DNA of 64,000 nt from Agapetus fuscipes (GCA_951799405.1 OX637334.1:8804001-8868000), one strand, 5' to 3'; shown: positions 1 to 11,869, numbered from the stretch's first letter. Numbers and translations are program-made. The notes: generated by a model from the sequence alone, not told the origin.

Positions 1-162
1 AAAATTAGATAAAATGCTGCGATTCTTAAAATTTTATAAATACCAATAATAATCAGTCGTTACTATTTCAAAATATAACTAAAAAGTTTACCCACCATAC
101 AAAGTCCTAGTTTGCATACAAAAGGGTTCAATGACCATCTATAATAATCTAGATTCTAGATT

Positions 163-409
163 CTAAAATCTGAGTTGCAAAGATATATTAAAATGAAAAA
201 CTCATATCAAATGCATGCCCACAAACAGACACGTGTAAATTCGCGCTTAAAAACGCTGAATGTGTACTTAAAAATTAAAACCAAATCTCAAATGAACTTA
301 AAACCTACAACTCTTGCCGACCTTCCTTGAAACAGGGGTGGCATTGGCAAAGTGAATCATTTTTTACACTATGGGTGGTCAGCTTTATACCAACCTATAA
401 GTCAAGGAT
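163..409 (-). repeat. Rep-C copy, near full length
   Basis: Matches the Rep-C consensus on the minus strand, from the TTGCAA(A)GATAT end at the left to the CCTATAAGTCAAGGA end at the right. It lies downstream of the last visible CPSF3 exon, so probably in a CPSF3 intron. See the copy at 60826 for the family description. Confidence 0.85.
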
Positions 410-421
410 CTTTCTTGTGTA

Positions 422-520
422 ATTGGCGCATTTTCCAGAGAAGACCAACCTCGCAGAGGGCTCTTGAGGTGTGATTCACACAAAACGGTGCTCAACAAAT
501 AAATCAACCAAATATTTATA
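422..520 (+). repeat. SINE-B 3' tail fragment
   Basis: Contains the SINE-B 3' end: the block with AATTGGCGC, then CTCGCAGAGGGCTCTTGAGG, GTGATTCACACAAAA and CTCAACAAATAAATCA. The tRNA-like head is absent. Confidence 0.75.
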
Positions 521-1017
521 TTCATTTAAGTATTTATATGGCTATATCCATATTGTACGAGTATGCAGGTACACACCGCGGTCGAATAAAATTGATTTAT
601 TATTGATATATTATATTTTTATTGAAACGGCATAAGCTGGTAGATGATTCTAGCTATACATACGTCATACAGTGGGTTAATTTTTGCAAGAAAGTCGAGT
701 ACAGATTCTGTGCAATTTATTTTGACGTTGCACTGGTCTTTTCCTAGCTTCTTCAGGAGATCGTTTTGCTGAGTAGGCAAGAAAGGTTGTTTAAATAAAT
801 AAGTATAAAAGAGCACTGGGGTTCTATTTTTATACAGTTTATTAACTCTGGTCATGCACGCACACACACACACTCACACACCAACTGTAAGTAACTTGCA
901 AGGAACAATTAGGAAAGAACAGGAAGCAACAGGAACCAGCCAGGATCAATCAATTAAAATCAGGGACTTACTTACATGGAATAACTACGAACAAACCATA
1001 GATAAAATAAATAAATA
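521..1017. other. Non-coding stretch, nothing recognised
   Basis: AT-rich DNA with a short CA-rich run near 860-876. An 84-codon open frame on the minus strand shows no resemblance to CPSF3 or any family I know, so I do not call it a gene. The next CPSF3 exon (after the DEYW region in the family) is not visible here and must lie left of the window. Confidence 0.5.
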
Positions 1018-1190
1018 TCAATAAGTTGGTCTTTTGGTGACCAGTATTTGTAAAGGAACATGAATTTTTCAACCCAGCGGAGAGCATAATTGAAAATGAA
1101 AAGAAATCTATTTTTGTGCTTTATTGGGAATCAAACCCACGGCTTCCAATTGCGAGTCTAAAGCGGTAACCACTAGACTACGGACCGGTT
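1018..1190 (-). repeat. SINE-B copy, tRNA-derived
   Basis: On the minus strand it starts with a CCGGTCCGTAGTCTAGTGGT A-box region and a degenerate B-box (GGGTTTGATTCCC) from about 1190 to 1125. It ends near the GGTCACCAAAAG block. The 3' tail of the family is missing. Confidence 0.8.
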
Positions 1191-1385
1191 CAATCAAGAA
1201 AACTGGGGACTAATCGAGAATAGCCAGAACTGGACTTTCATCAGAAAATAACCCAAGAAAATATCAAGATTTTTTCTAACAAAATTTACAGGATAATACT
1301 CGTAGCACATTAAAAAGTAATTTATTGCCTCACAAAGTTTAATTAAATATATTTAATTACTTCATGTATGTTTTATTTCATTTAC

Positions 1386-4300
1386 CTAGGATAAGCAGCA
1401 GTTCTTGAGCTCGGCCCAGGGCAAACACAGGAATAAGACATCGACCTCCTCGCTGGACTATGTCTTGTATCAACGATGTGAACCGAGATTCCCTCTCTTC
1501 TCTCTTCTCATGGATGTGTGTGCCATATGTTGATTCCTAACAATCAAATACACAAATAGTTATTGTTGGATCAATTAGTTGTGAAATGATGAATGAAGAA
1601 TTCAAGAATATAAATTACTGTGATGAGGACGTCTGGATGAACTGTGGGTATCTCGGCAGCCATTAAATGTCTGTCTTCTTGTCGAGAGAAATCTCCTGTA
1701 TACAGGACCTGTACAAAAAATGCATAAGTCAATATAATACATATGTAAGAGCTATAAGAACCATGAATCAAAATAAATTAAATAGATGGAGTGTGTCAGT
1801 TTCTTCCGATGCTAACGTCGTGGAACACAAGTAGGTAGACAATGAAAAAGGAGACGCAAGACAACAGCGTCATACGTCAAAATAAGAGATATTCAAAGTA
1901 ACAACAATTTTTGTTTGACAGTTCTCTTTTACGCCACCTTTCTAACACTACACTTTAGGCATATTTTTATGACTAACAACTCTGTATTCCATCTGTTCCC
2001 TTCATTTTGATCAATGTCTACAACCAAAGTCAGCTATATATAATTCCATTATATTACAGAAGGCCATTTTATACAGAATGGGTTAAATACACAGAAAATG
2101 AAAATAAAAACATGGAAACACAATGAATCATCCTCTCGCCATTGCCATACATTCATCCCATCTTCTTAACAACTCTACTATGATGCTGGAGATGTTTTGC
2201 GGGATCTGTTGCCGTGGTCTATAGGAGCTGGAGCTTCCGGACGTTTTGCCAATGTCTATGATGGGCTTCTTCAGTGTGAAGATGAAGAAGCTCTAGATCC
2301 CATAAACCACGGCAACAGATCATGCAAAACATCTCTCCAGCATCATCAGCCGGCCGTGTATGCCGAAAACTCTTATTCAACTCTACTTTGTACCAATTAC
2401 GTGAACAAAATATTATATTTTTTAAGTCATACCTTAACACCAGCTATTTCAATCATGAACATGGCTGCTCCCAGTACGTGCCCTGCATTGTAAGCCCAAA
2501 ACTTCACTCCCTGAACGTCTTTTTCCTCATGAAAGTTTATGGTCTCTATTTTGTCCATTGAACTCTCAAGATCTGACTCTGTGTACAGCATCTGTTCAGT
2601 GGATATATTGCTGAAACAAATAGTATAATTTTTCATCATACATATTGGAATTCCTTGACTTGTATATAGGAAAAATGCTACTTCATATTTCTGGACGGTC
2701 ATAATATAATTATCGTGGGCCTTATACTATTCTGTCAAAGGACCGTCGGCGGGCCAGATTAAATGCTTTTGCGGGCCGGAGCTGGCCCGCAGGCCGTACT
2801 TTGCCCATCACTGGTCTAACCTCATACAAAACATAAATCATCAACTCTAGGCTATTCCCCAAGTAAAATAGTGTTTACCAAAAAAATATTGAGAACTAAA
2901 AACGCTCACTAGAGGCACTATTTTAGTTTGCACACATTTTGGTAAAGCTATGGTCAAATTGAAATTTCAAGTTCTTTTACATGTCGTTCACTGTGTCCTG
3001 CTGTCTCCTTTCCACTTTGAAATGGTTGTTTATCACTTCAAAACAGAGAACTATTTTTCAAGACAATATTATGCAGTCACACATGCGGCATTCGTAATCG
3101 TGAACTTATACGTGTCTGCTTGTGGGATTGAATTTAATATGAATCTTAAATGCAACTTAGATTATAGATATTGGAAAATTATAACATTTTATTTTTTAAG
3201 ATGACAGATAAAAGAAACAATTTCATAAATAAAATCAATACACATAGCACTGTAAACCTACTTTTGTTATTTTATTTTATTAATATCCACTTAAATGTCT
3301 ACATTGGACTTACTTAAGAGCTTTAAATTCCGAGTGACAGAGTGTTGTGCAACGATACCAGTACGGATTTTCGCTACATGAAATAAGTCTTGTCCTCGCC
3401 AATGGCTGTAGCCGCCTAGGACTATTCAACAGAGTGGGACTGTCTATTAAGTGAATGACTTGTGGATGAGAGAAAGTACCATTAGGGATCCGACGCGCCT
3501 AGTTTCCAGGCTTCTGAAGGTTTAGAGGGCTCTTGCGATGTGATTCACACAAAAACAGCGCTCACCAAATAAATCATCCTTATATTATCATTTTGTAGCT
3601 ATTGGTAAGACGAAATGATGTAATCAAAGGATGTTTTTTTGCTACGAAGTAAAGAAATTAATATTTACCTGACTTTGATGTAGTCAGAAACCAGCCATCG
3701 GTAAATTGCTTTCGTGGCGTGGGTCATGAACACTCTTCCTTTGAAAGAAGTTTTAGTGAGAAACCAAGGAAGGGCGCCACTATGGTCCAAATGGAAACTG
3801 GAAATTATACATACATAAAAAATACCATTAAGAACTACAAAACTAATTGAATGTACATTATCTGTTGTTGTTTGGATCAAGGTGGTTATAATATAGCATT
3901 GTTTGGGGAGCGTGCTTGAAACACTTTAAGCGCTCACAAACCGCTCGGGATTTCATTGTGAGCCAATATTATGAGCAATGACGTCACGCACGACAGCTCG
4001 GCCGTTCCATATTTTTTCTTATTTGCAGAGGTGAGTCAATGTTAGCGTTCCTAACTTCCCACTAATGGTTCATACTATTCTACTGACAGTTGACAGGTAA
4101 TCTCAACAACACAAATATTAGCCACAATTATTCATGTTAATTAATGGATTCGAGCTATCAAAAGCACTTCAATAATTGAAAATTTTGCTGAAAATGTCAG
4201 AAACATGATGCAATCATGCATTTTGAGATAAATCTACATCCATTGTGCCGAGCTTTGACAGCTGCTGTCTAGTTTTTGACAGCTGCAACACTAGAAACAA

Positions 4301-4886
4301 CTTTACTTAAACGGAATTAAAATATACTGAAATAAACATGACAGAAGTGTGGTAAACAACATATATGTAACTATTATATAAAGCAAACAATTACTAAATA
4401 TTAATTAGCCACTCTAGCAACCTGGAAATGTGACGACACAACTTCTTTGTCTATGTCATATGTGCAGACCTCATTAAGTATGCTTTCTTGGACTTACTGT
4501 GAAATTAAAAGTAAATCAACTTCATCTGCTTCGATCAAATCAACAAAAGGAAGAGCGTCCATTCCTGACAACCCTGGATGAATGCCGCAATCCAACTAAA
4601 AATATACAAATATTACTTTCTCGGTGGTCATTATAAAATTAAATTTTGATATGTAAGTAAAAAAAGTCGAAACCATAATTTTCTTCCCCTTGAATTCCAG
4701 CATAATACATGATCTTCCGACCTCTTGTCCGGCCCCTCTGCAAAGTAAAACAAAAAATAAGACACACAATAAATATTTTGAGGTTAGCTTATAGGTCTTG
4801 AAAAAAAACACTCACAGAGGCCTGATGAGAAGCTGGTCAGTTTCCTCGATGGGTTCTTGAGTTTCTGGTTTACGTTTAGCAGACAT
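1386..4886 (-). CDS. CPSF3: CPSF73 mRNA 3'-end endonuclease, 5' seven exons (partial)
   Basis: Cleavage and polyadenylation specificity factor subunit 3, the zinc-dependent endonuclease that cuts pre-mRNA before polyadenylation and acts on histone pre-mRNA. Exons, minus strand: 4886-4816, 4737-4674, 4595-4498, 3797-3669, 2610-2433, 1708-1619, 1536-1386. The first 260 residues are present and in phase across all six junctions. The metallo-beta-lactamase HxHxDH motif (HFHLDH) is at residues 78-83, split by intron 3. The conserved [15 protein letters not shown] block holds a zinc-ligand His at about 165, and [12 protein letters not shown] gives the Asp near 186. The start [11 protein letters not shown] is an insect-like N-terminus that replaces the shorter mammalian one. 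Ser replaces the family Cys just after the DH motif. The exon 2 donor (ATG/GTTTCG) is weak. The beta-CASP domain and C-terminus are outside the window. Confidence 0.97.
2735..2820. mobile_element. hAT-like terminus fragment
   Basis: Ends in GTACTTTGCCCATCACTGG, whose complement resembles the CAGTGATGGGCAAAGT start of many hAT elements. The GGGCCGGAGCTGGCCCGC palindrome next to it is also typical. No second terminus was found nearby, so it is a remnant in a CPSF3 intron. Confidence 0.5.
3060..3172 (+). repeat. Rep-C 3' fragment
   Basis: Carries the second half of Rep-C (CATGCGGCATTC, GTGTCTGCTTGTGGGA, AACTTAGATTATAGATA) in plus orientation. The first half is unrecognisable. Confidence 0.75.
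3515..3592 (+). repeat. SINE-B 3' tail fragment
   Basis: Contains GAGGGCTCTTGCGATGTGAT followed by CACAAAAACAGCGCTCACC and AAATAAATCATCC, the SINE-B 3' end. It sits in the CPSF3 intron between exons 4 and 5. Confidence 0.75.
3905..4300. mobile_element. MITE-like repeat, inverted partner at 30304
   Basis: The stretch from about 4072 to 4280 is the reverse complement of 30370-30545 with about 80-85 percent identity by eye. Landmarks are CTGACAGTTGACAG, TTAATTAATG and TTTGACAGCTGCTGTC. The left end GGGGAGCGTGCTTGAAACAC matches the other copy's terminus. It is a two-copy non-coding element, here in CPSF3 intron 3, with no coding content. Confidence 0.6.
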
Positions 4887-5149
4887 TTTTGTGTTCAAAT
4901 TATATTTAGTAATTAAATTAGAAAGGACGCAATTATTATTTCATAGGTTAGCGGCGAAATTATTTTGTTTGACAGCTTGGTGATGTCGCGATGAAAAAAT
5001 AGTTTTTCTCACGTTTTTCGTGATCTCGCTTGAAAATCCCAATAGAACGATGCGGTGAATGCAATGCGACAGATGCGAAAAGCAAATGTCAAAATAAACG
5101 AAATCATTTATAAATTTGATGTACTGTTTGAGGGGATTTATCATAAAAA
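4887..5149. promoter_or_regulatory. Divergent promoter between CPSF3 and CNOT11
   Basis: Only 263 bp separate the two start codons, so both 5' UTRs and promoters must lie here. The sequence is unusually free of repeats compared with its surroundings. I see no clear TATA box placed for either gene. It is probably a bidirectional housekeeping promoter. Confidence 0.75.
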
Positions 5150-8100
5150 ATGACTATATCCATAAGCGATAGTTCAAAATTCCTTTGCGAGTAAGTAAAA
5201 AAATACGATTTAATTGCATAATTATTTCATCTAAATAATCTTAACATCACCCTTATTTTCCAGTTTGTTTTCTGAGCAAAGTATTGAAAGTCAAAATTTA
5301 GAAACCCTTTGTGCTCAAATTCAAAAGCGGTATCCAAAACATGAACAATTCAACAGTAAGTTAATAATATATAAAAAAACGTACCTACTTGAAAACTTAA
5401 AGGTTAAAAAATAAACTATGGCTTTGTTTGTTTTAAGTTTGTCTCCTAATATCAACTTTGCTTACTGGAGGCGACCTCAGTATTCCTGGTCAAAGGATAA
5501 TAGCACTTGCCATATTGCATGATGTGTATAAAACTGAAAATCCTTTCAACCCGCTGTTCATCCACCTTATTGAGGGCAAGAATGGTTTGCCCCCACTGGT
5601 TCCTCAAGAAAGACAGTTTATGGGGCAACTTCTAAGTGGAGCAACAAGAGATGTAAGAAAAAAAACAAATATTACCTACATATCGCACGTTTAATAATAA
5701 AGAGCAATAACTAGTCAGTCTTATGGCCGCGGGGATCAAGACAGGTTATTTGGAACCGGATAACGCTGGTTCGAATCCCGCGACGATAACTTCGACCCTG
5801 GTTCAACAGATGCAGTTGCATGCACACAAGCTTCTGCTTTCGCATGAAGACAACTGGCCAGGCAAAATAGGTTGGTGGATTGCATTCCTTTCCACAAATC
5901 TATTTTTTTTTTTTTTTAATTAAAAAAAAAAAATTTTAAAATAAAACTAAAAAAACAAGAATGTTGGGAAATCACGTTTAAAGTTCAGACACCCAGTACA
6001 ACTTGTATGGAATGAAAAAGGCGGCCGATGTTTTATCTCGGTCATATTCGTCCAAATTGAACGGCTGTCGCATTCTACCTATTCTTCTCGCATTGTTCTT
6101 GCGTTTTATTACAAAATCTCGATTTTCCCAAATTTCGAGTTATTTCTCTTTATTATTAAGCGTGCGATATTTGTTAAACTGATACAATTTAACTACTTAC
6201 TTCAATTTATAGTAAAACTAGTATTTTGTACAACTACATGCATCGATATATAGAACTGGATGGGGTAAGAAATCGATCCTTTGAGAATTAGAAATACGCT
6301 ACCCCACTCATCATACAAAAATCCAAATTCAGTCTATCGGTAACCATTGATCTAAATAAAATATATAGATGGAGCATTAGCGTATATATTCGACCCACAT
6401 CATGTATGCCCTAAATGATAGTGTATGCCCCATTTGCAATCAGTTGTTTACCAAGCGTCGGCAAGGAAACATCGAGGTACCTACATGTAAATTGAAGACG
6501 AATATCATGCGAAGATAGCCTGACAGTTCCATCAAATTGTCAAATTTCCCCATATAAAAGAAATACTCATATGTTAATTTAATGAAATAAAACTCATGAT
6601 ATTACAAACAAAAGAATACAGTAAAAAACCACAAAATATAAATAAAAAACTCAGTTCTTCATACTTATACCCATTGGTGGAAAAGGGTGGCCAAATTGAC
6701 GTAATCTACACGGACTACTCAAAGGCCTTTGACAGGGTAAGCCATAGCATATTATTGGATAAACTACAAACACTTGGCGTGCATGGGAATCTGCTGCGGT
6801 GGTTTGCATCATACCTGATAAAAAGATCTCAAGCGGTTGTTGTTGGTGGCTGCAAGTCGGACTTCTTTAGTATTCCGTCTGGTGTCCGCCAGGGCTCTCA
6901 CCTCGAACCGCTTCTTTACAATGTATATGTCTATGACATTGAACAGTGTTTTAATTTTACAAAATGTTTATTATAATATGCTGATCATACTAAAATTTAC
7001 TTAGGAATTAATAGCATTCAGGACTGCATGAAGCTGCAGGATAATTTGGACAACCTTACACATTATTGTATTAAAAACAAATTAGATCTTAATGTATCTA
7101 AGTGCCATAAGATATCTCTTACCCGCAAGACAAACCCCTTAAAGTTTAATTATCAACTCAAGGGTGAATACCTTGACACTGTGACTGGGGTGAGGGACCT
7201 TGGTGTTTTTATGGATGCTAAATTAATCTTTGATGCCCATATTTCCTCTACCACCGTTAAATCCTACAAAATGCTGGGATTTATTTTAAGGACCTGTGAG
7301 CCCTTCAGGGGTTCTAATGCCGTTAAGATGGCCTATTGCGCGTATGTTCGCAGTAGGCTTGAATTCGCTTCACCTATTTGGAATCCACAGTACAGTGTTT
7401 ATAAGGAACAAATAGAAGCTATACAAAAGAAATTTCTAAAGCATCTAAATTACAGGGAACATTTAACTTTTAATAATTATCATGATGCTTGCCGTCATCA
7501 CGGTTTTATGTCCCTAGAAGCCCGTCGAACGCTATTAGATATGGCTTTTCTGTACGATATAGTACACGGCCATATTGACTCCACCGTTTTTTGTGAGGGG
7601 CTCACTTTGCATGTACCTACAACAAGGCGCACTAGGTTAAATTCACTTTTTTATACGGGAGCGCACACTACAAATTATGCCAGGAACTCGACTTAAACGA
7701 GAGCTATGTTTTGTTATAACTCAAATTTTAATCACCTGGACATTTTTTGTTTGTCCAAGAACGCATTTCTTCAAGGGGTGCGGATGTACTACTTGAGAAA
7801 ATGCTAAACTGATTGAATGGCATCCTTTTCCCCTTCCATCGTCCTTTCTATCCTATTTTCCCAAATCGTCTCCGATAAAAACCTCTGCATTCTTATTTTT
7901 TTTCTTTTGTTCTTTTCGTTTGCTGTTACATTTGCTGTAGACAAGCTTTTATTTCCAATTAAGTAACACACCTGTTGATAGTTGGAACGTTACCGATAGG
8001 CTGAATTTGGATTTTTGTATGATGAGTGGGGTAGCGTATTTCTAATTCTTAAAGGATTGATTTCTTAGCCCATCCAGTTCTATACATCTATGACTACATG

Positions 8101-11100
8101 TCGACTGCTCCTGTGTAGAAGGCAGTAACTCCGAAATTGAGGTTTTTGAATTTTTTCCATTTCTGAACGTAATAAATCATTATCTTCCTTCCAAGAAGAC
8201 AGCCGTGTCTTTATCTCTTTTAATTTTGTTAATAAATTAATGTAAAAAATAGTTGTATGTCAAAAAGGCATTGTTTTCCATGGAATAAATAACATTCAAT
8301 TGGCTTCCCTGCAAAACTATATTTTTTGACCTCGTTGGAGCAGTCGACGTATATTTCAAACTTGTCAAAAAATCATAGAAAATTGTACCTACCATCATTA
8401 ATTTTTATACTAATCTAATCTAAGTTGCAAGGATATCTTACATTGGAGATTCACATTACATGCATTCTCACAACCAGACACGTACAAGTTCGCGCTTGCA
8501 CATGCCTCATGTGAACCTACAACATAAAAACCAAAAATATTACAACATAAAAACCAAAATATATTAACATACTCATGGAAATTTATTACTTTTGTCATAC
8601 AGTGGAATTTAAATTTTGAAATTATATAAATAGGTCATGAAAAAGTCTGCCAAACAAATAATGCTGTCTGACGTGAATCCAAAGGACTTGGACATTGACT
8701 ATTCCTCACTGCAAGTTCAGGTTGCAGAAAAATTATCAGAACTGCCATCTATAGCTAGAGCGGGAGTTCCTGGACTATTAGCTGCAGGAGATGGGTAAAT
8801 ATCTGAAATAGAAAAAAACAATTATTAAGAATAAAAAAAGATAATTTATGGTTGTATTCTAATAGGGGACCCTTCAACAAAGCAGCGTTTAAGGAGTTAC
8901 TAGAGTTATTGTTAAATGACGACGGCCTCCTCTTACACAGAACACAAACTCCTCAGTGTACTTGGGTGTCGCCTAATATGATAGACTGCGATGAAAGTGA
9001 AAAGGATTTTATGAATGAGGTAAGGATATTTGTTTTTTTTTTTGATAACTGTGTGATAATACACCAAAAGTGAAGAAAATAGACCAACTCGTGAAGAAAA
9101 GAATCAATTTTATTTTTGCATTTTTAGTTTATTGGTTAGCTTGTTCATTAGCAACCCAGGAGGGTGATGTCATTTTTTTCTGGCTCTTGTCTCAACTCTA
9201 TTCAGTAGTGCATACTGAAAAAAATATAAAAACAATCTAAGTTGCATTTGTACCGTGCTATGCATATTATTTTTTTTTTAACTTCAGTTGGTTTGGAAAG
9301 ACTTACCGAATCGGAACTTCTACAAGCCACTGTTTGACACAACATTTGAGGGCATATCGTTAGAAGCAATGACGCCACCTGTCACAAACAAAACATCCAG
9401 CGTTGCCGCATCAAACAAAGATTCCACTGCAGGGTCTGGGGACACTCAGTCAACTGAAGGCGACGGATCCGTATCAAATGCAGCATCAGAAGCCAAGACT
9501 TTGGTCCAATTGGCATTGCAAGGAGCCCTGATTGCACCGCATAGACAAAAATTACAAGCCTATCTAGATCAAGATCCAAATATGGTGTATCAAGTTGGCA
9601 TCACACCTAACCAGGTATTTATTTTGTACGCTTTCTACACTTGTTATGAAATATCTAGTTTTTTTTACTGAATGAATAATTACTCATGTTATAATTTCAG
9701 TTGCCTGATTTGGTAGAAAATAATCCCGTGGTTGCGGCGTCTGTTTTATTAAAAATGATCAACTCTCCTCAAATAACTGAATACTTTACTGTGCTTGTCA
9801 ATATGGAAATGTCTCTTCACTCCATGGACGTCGTCAACAGGTGTGTTGCATTTTAAAAATAATCACACTTTAGTGTTGCAACCATACAAGTAGGTATTCA
9901 TACTATAAGTTAGGTACTATATCTATAATCTAAGTTGCAAAGATACATATATTAACATTTAAAGCTCATATCAAATGCATGCCCATTAACAAACACGTGT
10001 AGTTCACACTTACAAATGATGAATGTGTACTTACAAATAAAATCCAAACCTCAAATGAACACACACCATGCGACTTTTGCTGACCTTCTCTGGTACAGGG
10101 GTGACATTGGCAAAGTGAACCATTTTTACAGTATGGGTGTCATAACAACCACTAATGGCTTAAAAAAGCACCAAATCTCTATTTAGAGCTGCAGGATCCA
10201 AAGTAAAAATAGGAATGATAAATACCAATCTTGGAAAGAAGTGGCACTGAAAGAAGTAGTTAGGTATTGTTGCTATGGCTGAAAATTGAATGACAAAATT
10301 ACGGAGAATTGATGGACTCCGCACAAAATTTTGAATTTGAATTTTTTGTTTGGGGGCAAACATCTCAGGTCTATCTGACTTGGGTCCTTAGCAACCAATA
10401 ACAAAATAGTCATTGTTTTTTCTACCAGTCTGCTATGGATGCTAGTTTCCGAATATGTCATTAGATGTGGATTTTCATCTGTAATCATAGTTTCTATGTC
10501 TATGCCCATAGAAAACCTTGGATACAGTGTCTCCAGGTATATTGCGGAACATTCCAATGCCATTTTAGCTTTATATATTTTGTGTGAAGACATATTGTTG
10601 TTATTGCCTATTATTTTTAGGTTGACAACATCAGTGGATCTGCCCGTAGAGTTTGTCCACCTGTACATTATCAACTGCATATCAACTTGTGAAAGCATCA
10701 GAGATAAATATATGCAAAACAGGCTTGTGCGACTGGTCTGTGTTTTCCTTCAGTCCCTCATTAGAAACAAGATTATCAACATTAAGGTAAATAATAACTT
10801 TGTTCTCAGAAATAATGTGAGATATTGAAACTGGAGCTGTTATTCTATGGTTATTCCGCTAGAAGTTACTTGAGTCTCTGTAGAGTTGCCTTTACCTTTC
10901 TTTTCCTTACATTCCTCTGAAAATTCATTCATATCTATCACCTTTTCCATCATTTTCAGATTCATACTGCATATCCAACTCCATCCTCCCCCAGTCCCAT
11001 ACTCCTACCACACGGCAATCTGACATCACTCCGTCTAGCCACTTCCTACTGTCTTGCGCCCCTTTGGATCCGTCATCACAACCAACTTTTCCAAGCTCTG

Positions 11101-11676
11101 ATATTCCATTCGCTGGACGTAACCCAGCCCATTCAGTCAGCTGGATTTTAAGGACCATACCAAATCAACGTCTCGACGCAGGCCGTTTAGTTCATATTTG
11201 TATCTCCTTCGCCATTTATTCCTGTTATTTTCTGCTACTCTTTATTCCCTTTTTATGTAATCTGCATGTTTTTATAAGGTTGGTCAATTATTGGACCCTT
11301 CGATGACTGCTGGAATAAATTTCAAGATTAAATCCACCGTCTCTGATTGACTACGATTAATATTGTAGGGATTCTTCTTCGATGGCTCTACAGCTCATAT
11401 TTCTGTTTAGTCTCCAACAGTCCTAGCCTCCAACTCCCCCTGTCTCCCGCTGCAATCCTCCAATTTGTCACCAGTAGCAGCTTTTTTCAATGAATTATAA
11501 TACATGCTTGTATTTTCTGAATGATGTTTTGCTTGTTTCAGGAACTGTTCATCGAGGTGGAGGCGTTCTGTGTTGGGTTTAGTGGAATCAAGGAAGCAGC
11601 AGCTCTGTACCGGTTACTGAAGCAGCTGGACGCTGGAGAGGGAGCTCCTGGGGGCACTCCTGCTAGAGAAGAATGA
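5150..11676 (+). CDS. CNOT11: CCR4-NOT complex subunit 11
   Basis: Subunit of the CCR4-NOT deadenylase complex. In the family it pairs with CNOT10 and docks on the N-terminal part of CNOT1. Exons: 5150-5190, 5264-5355, 5438-5652, 8634-8794, 8866-9019, 9288-9614, 9701-9840, 10621-10786, 11542-11676, together 477 codons including TGA. Exons 1-3 match the N-terminal helical part. Exon 6 has a Ser/Thr/Asn-rich linker followed by the start of the conserved C-terminal domain (DUF2363). Exons 7-9 are nearly family-identical, with [48 protein letters not shown] and [12 protein letters not shown]. At 476 aa it is close to the vertebrate 510. The ATG gives [10 protein letters not shown] and is the first in-frame start. 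The middle (exons 4-5) is poorly conserved. Introns 3 and 8 are filled with mobile elements. Confidence 0.97.
5683..6167. mobile_element. TA-flanked MITE (family 1), split by a SINE-D
   Basis: Terminal inverted repeats TCGCACGTTTAATAATAAAG (left, 5683) and its complement ending at 6167, with TA on both sides (also readable as ATAT). A second copy at 20080-22817 shares the internal sequence (AAGGCGGCCGATGTTTTATC, GAACGGCTGTCGCATTCTAC). The left part is interrupted by SINE-D at 5717-5930. TA flanks fit a Tc1/mariner-type parent, but no transposase remains. It lies in CNOT11 intron 3. Confidence 0.85.
5717..5930 (+). repeat. SINE-D copy inserted in a MITE
   Basis: The tRNA-like head runs from TTATGGCCGCGGGGATCAAG to the B-box GGTTCGAATCCCGCG. 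It is followed by the family body (CTTCTGCTTTCGCATG, GGCAAAATAGGTTGGTGGAT) and an A/T-rich tail. It splits the MITE at 5683-6167 after AATAACT. Confidence 0.85.
6234..8100. mobile_element. Composite: 111-bp inverted repeats around a LINE fragment
   Basis: Left arm 6234-6344 and right arm 7989-8100 are reverse complements with few mismatches (landmarks ATAGAACTGGATGG, ACGCTACCCCACTCATCATA, TATCGGTAAC). Between them lies the LINE at 6595-7720. Either a DNA transposon with long inverted repeats was hit by a LINE, or the arms belong to two opposed MITE copies. It lies in CNOT11 intron 3. Confidence 0.75.
6595..7720 (+). pseudogene. CR1/jockey-like LINE reverse transcriptase, broken
   Basis: Two open stretches (6596-6976 and 7028-7696) read as one reverse transcriptase once a TAA at about 6973 is ignored. 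Visible blocks are [37 protein letters not shown] and the active-site box as YADH instead of F/YADD. Then come the C-terminal [15 protein letters not shown] and [15 protein letters not shown] blocks. The catalytic Asp replaced by His and the stop make it inactive. The endonuclease half is absent (5' truncated). Confidence 0.9.
8410..8533 (-). repeat. Rep-C 3' half
   Basis: Minus-strand Rep-C from the CTAATCTAATCTAAGTTGC tail to the ACATAAAAACC middle. The first half is missing. It ends about 100 bp before CNOT11 exon 4. Confidence 0.8.
9920..10150 (-). repeat. Rep-C copy
   Basis: Minus-strand copy from ATAATCTAAGTTGCAAAG to CAGTATGGGTG, lacking only the terminal TATAAGTCAAGG block. It lies in CNOT11 intron 7. 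Confidence 0.85.
10180..10265 (+). mobile_element. LINE 3' end fragment
   Basis: Similar to 37690-37765: GCAG(C/G)ATC(T/C)AA(A/G)GTAAAAAT, then ATGATAA.T.CC.ATCTT and AAGTGGCACTGAAAGAAG. This matches the last residues and 3' UTR of the LINE tail seen there. Confidence 0.65.
10366..10420 (-). repeat. Rep-E fragment
   Basis: CTTAGCAACCAATAACAAAA is the complement of the Rep-E right block (TTGTTATTGGTTGCTAAG). Only this part is present. Confidence 0.5.
10838..10985 (-). mobile_element. RTE-like LINE 3' terminal fragment
   Basis: The minus-strand reading GATATGCAGTATGAA, AAGGTGATAGATATGAATGA, then a CTCTACAGAGACTC block is a decayed version of the last codons and 3' end of the LINE at 20169-22647. 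It lies in CNOT11 intron 8. Confidence 0.65.
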
Positions 11677-11863
11677 AGGGTGAAGAACTTGGGAATGGGC
11701 GGTGGCTGGATGATGAATGTGAATATTTATAGCTTTGAAAGCACTACAGCAAATCCAAGTTTTGGCCTCTTAAGAGCTTTGCTTTCCCCCTCTAAACTGT
11801 TGACTAGAGAAAATGTGTGGCATCTCTCCTCACTTGTCTCCTTCCACCTGGGCATCTATAAAA

Positions 11864-11869
11864 AATAAA
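11864..11869 (+). terminator. Poly(A) signal for CNOT11
   Basis: AATAAA lies 188 bp after the CNOT11 stop, before any repeat, and is the first canonical hexamer on this strand. Confidence 0.6.

Noticed and set aside
10273..10828. Two opposing ORFs of 129 and 141 codons
   Set aside because: The plus-strand one includes the real CNOT11 exon 8 preceded by intron; the minus-strand one is its shadow.
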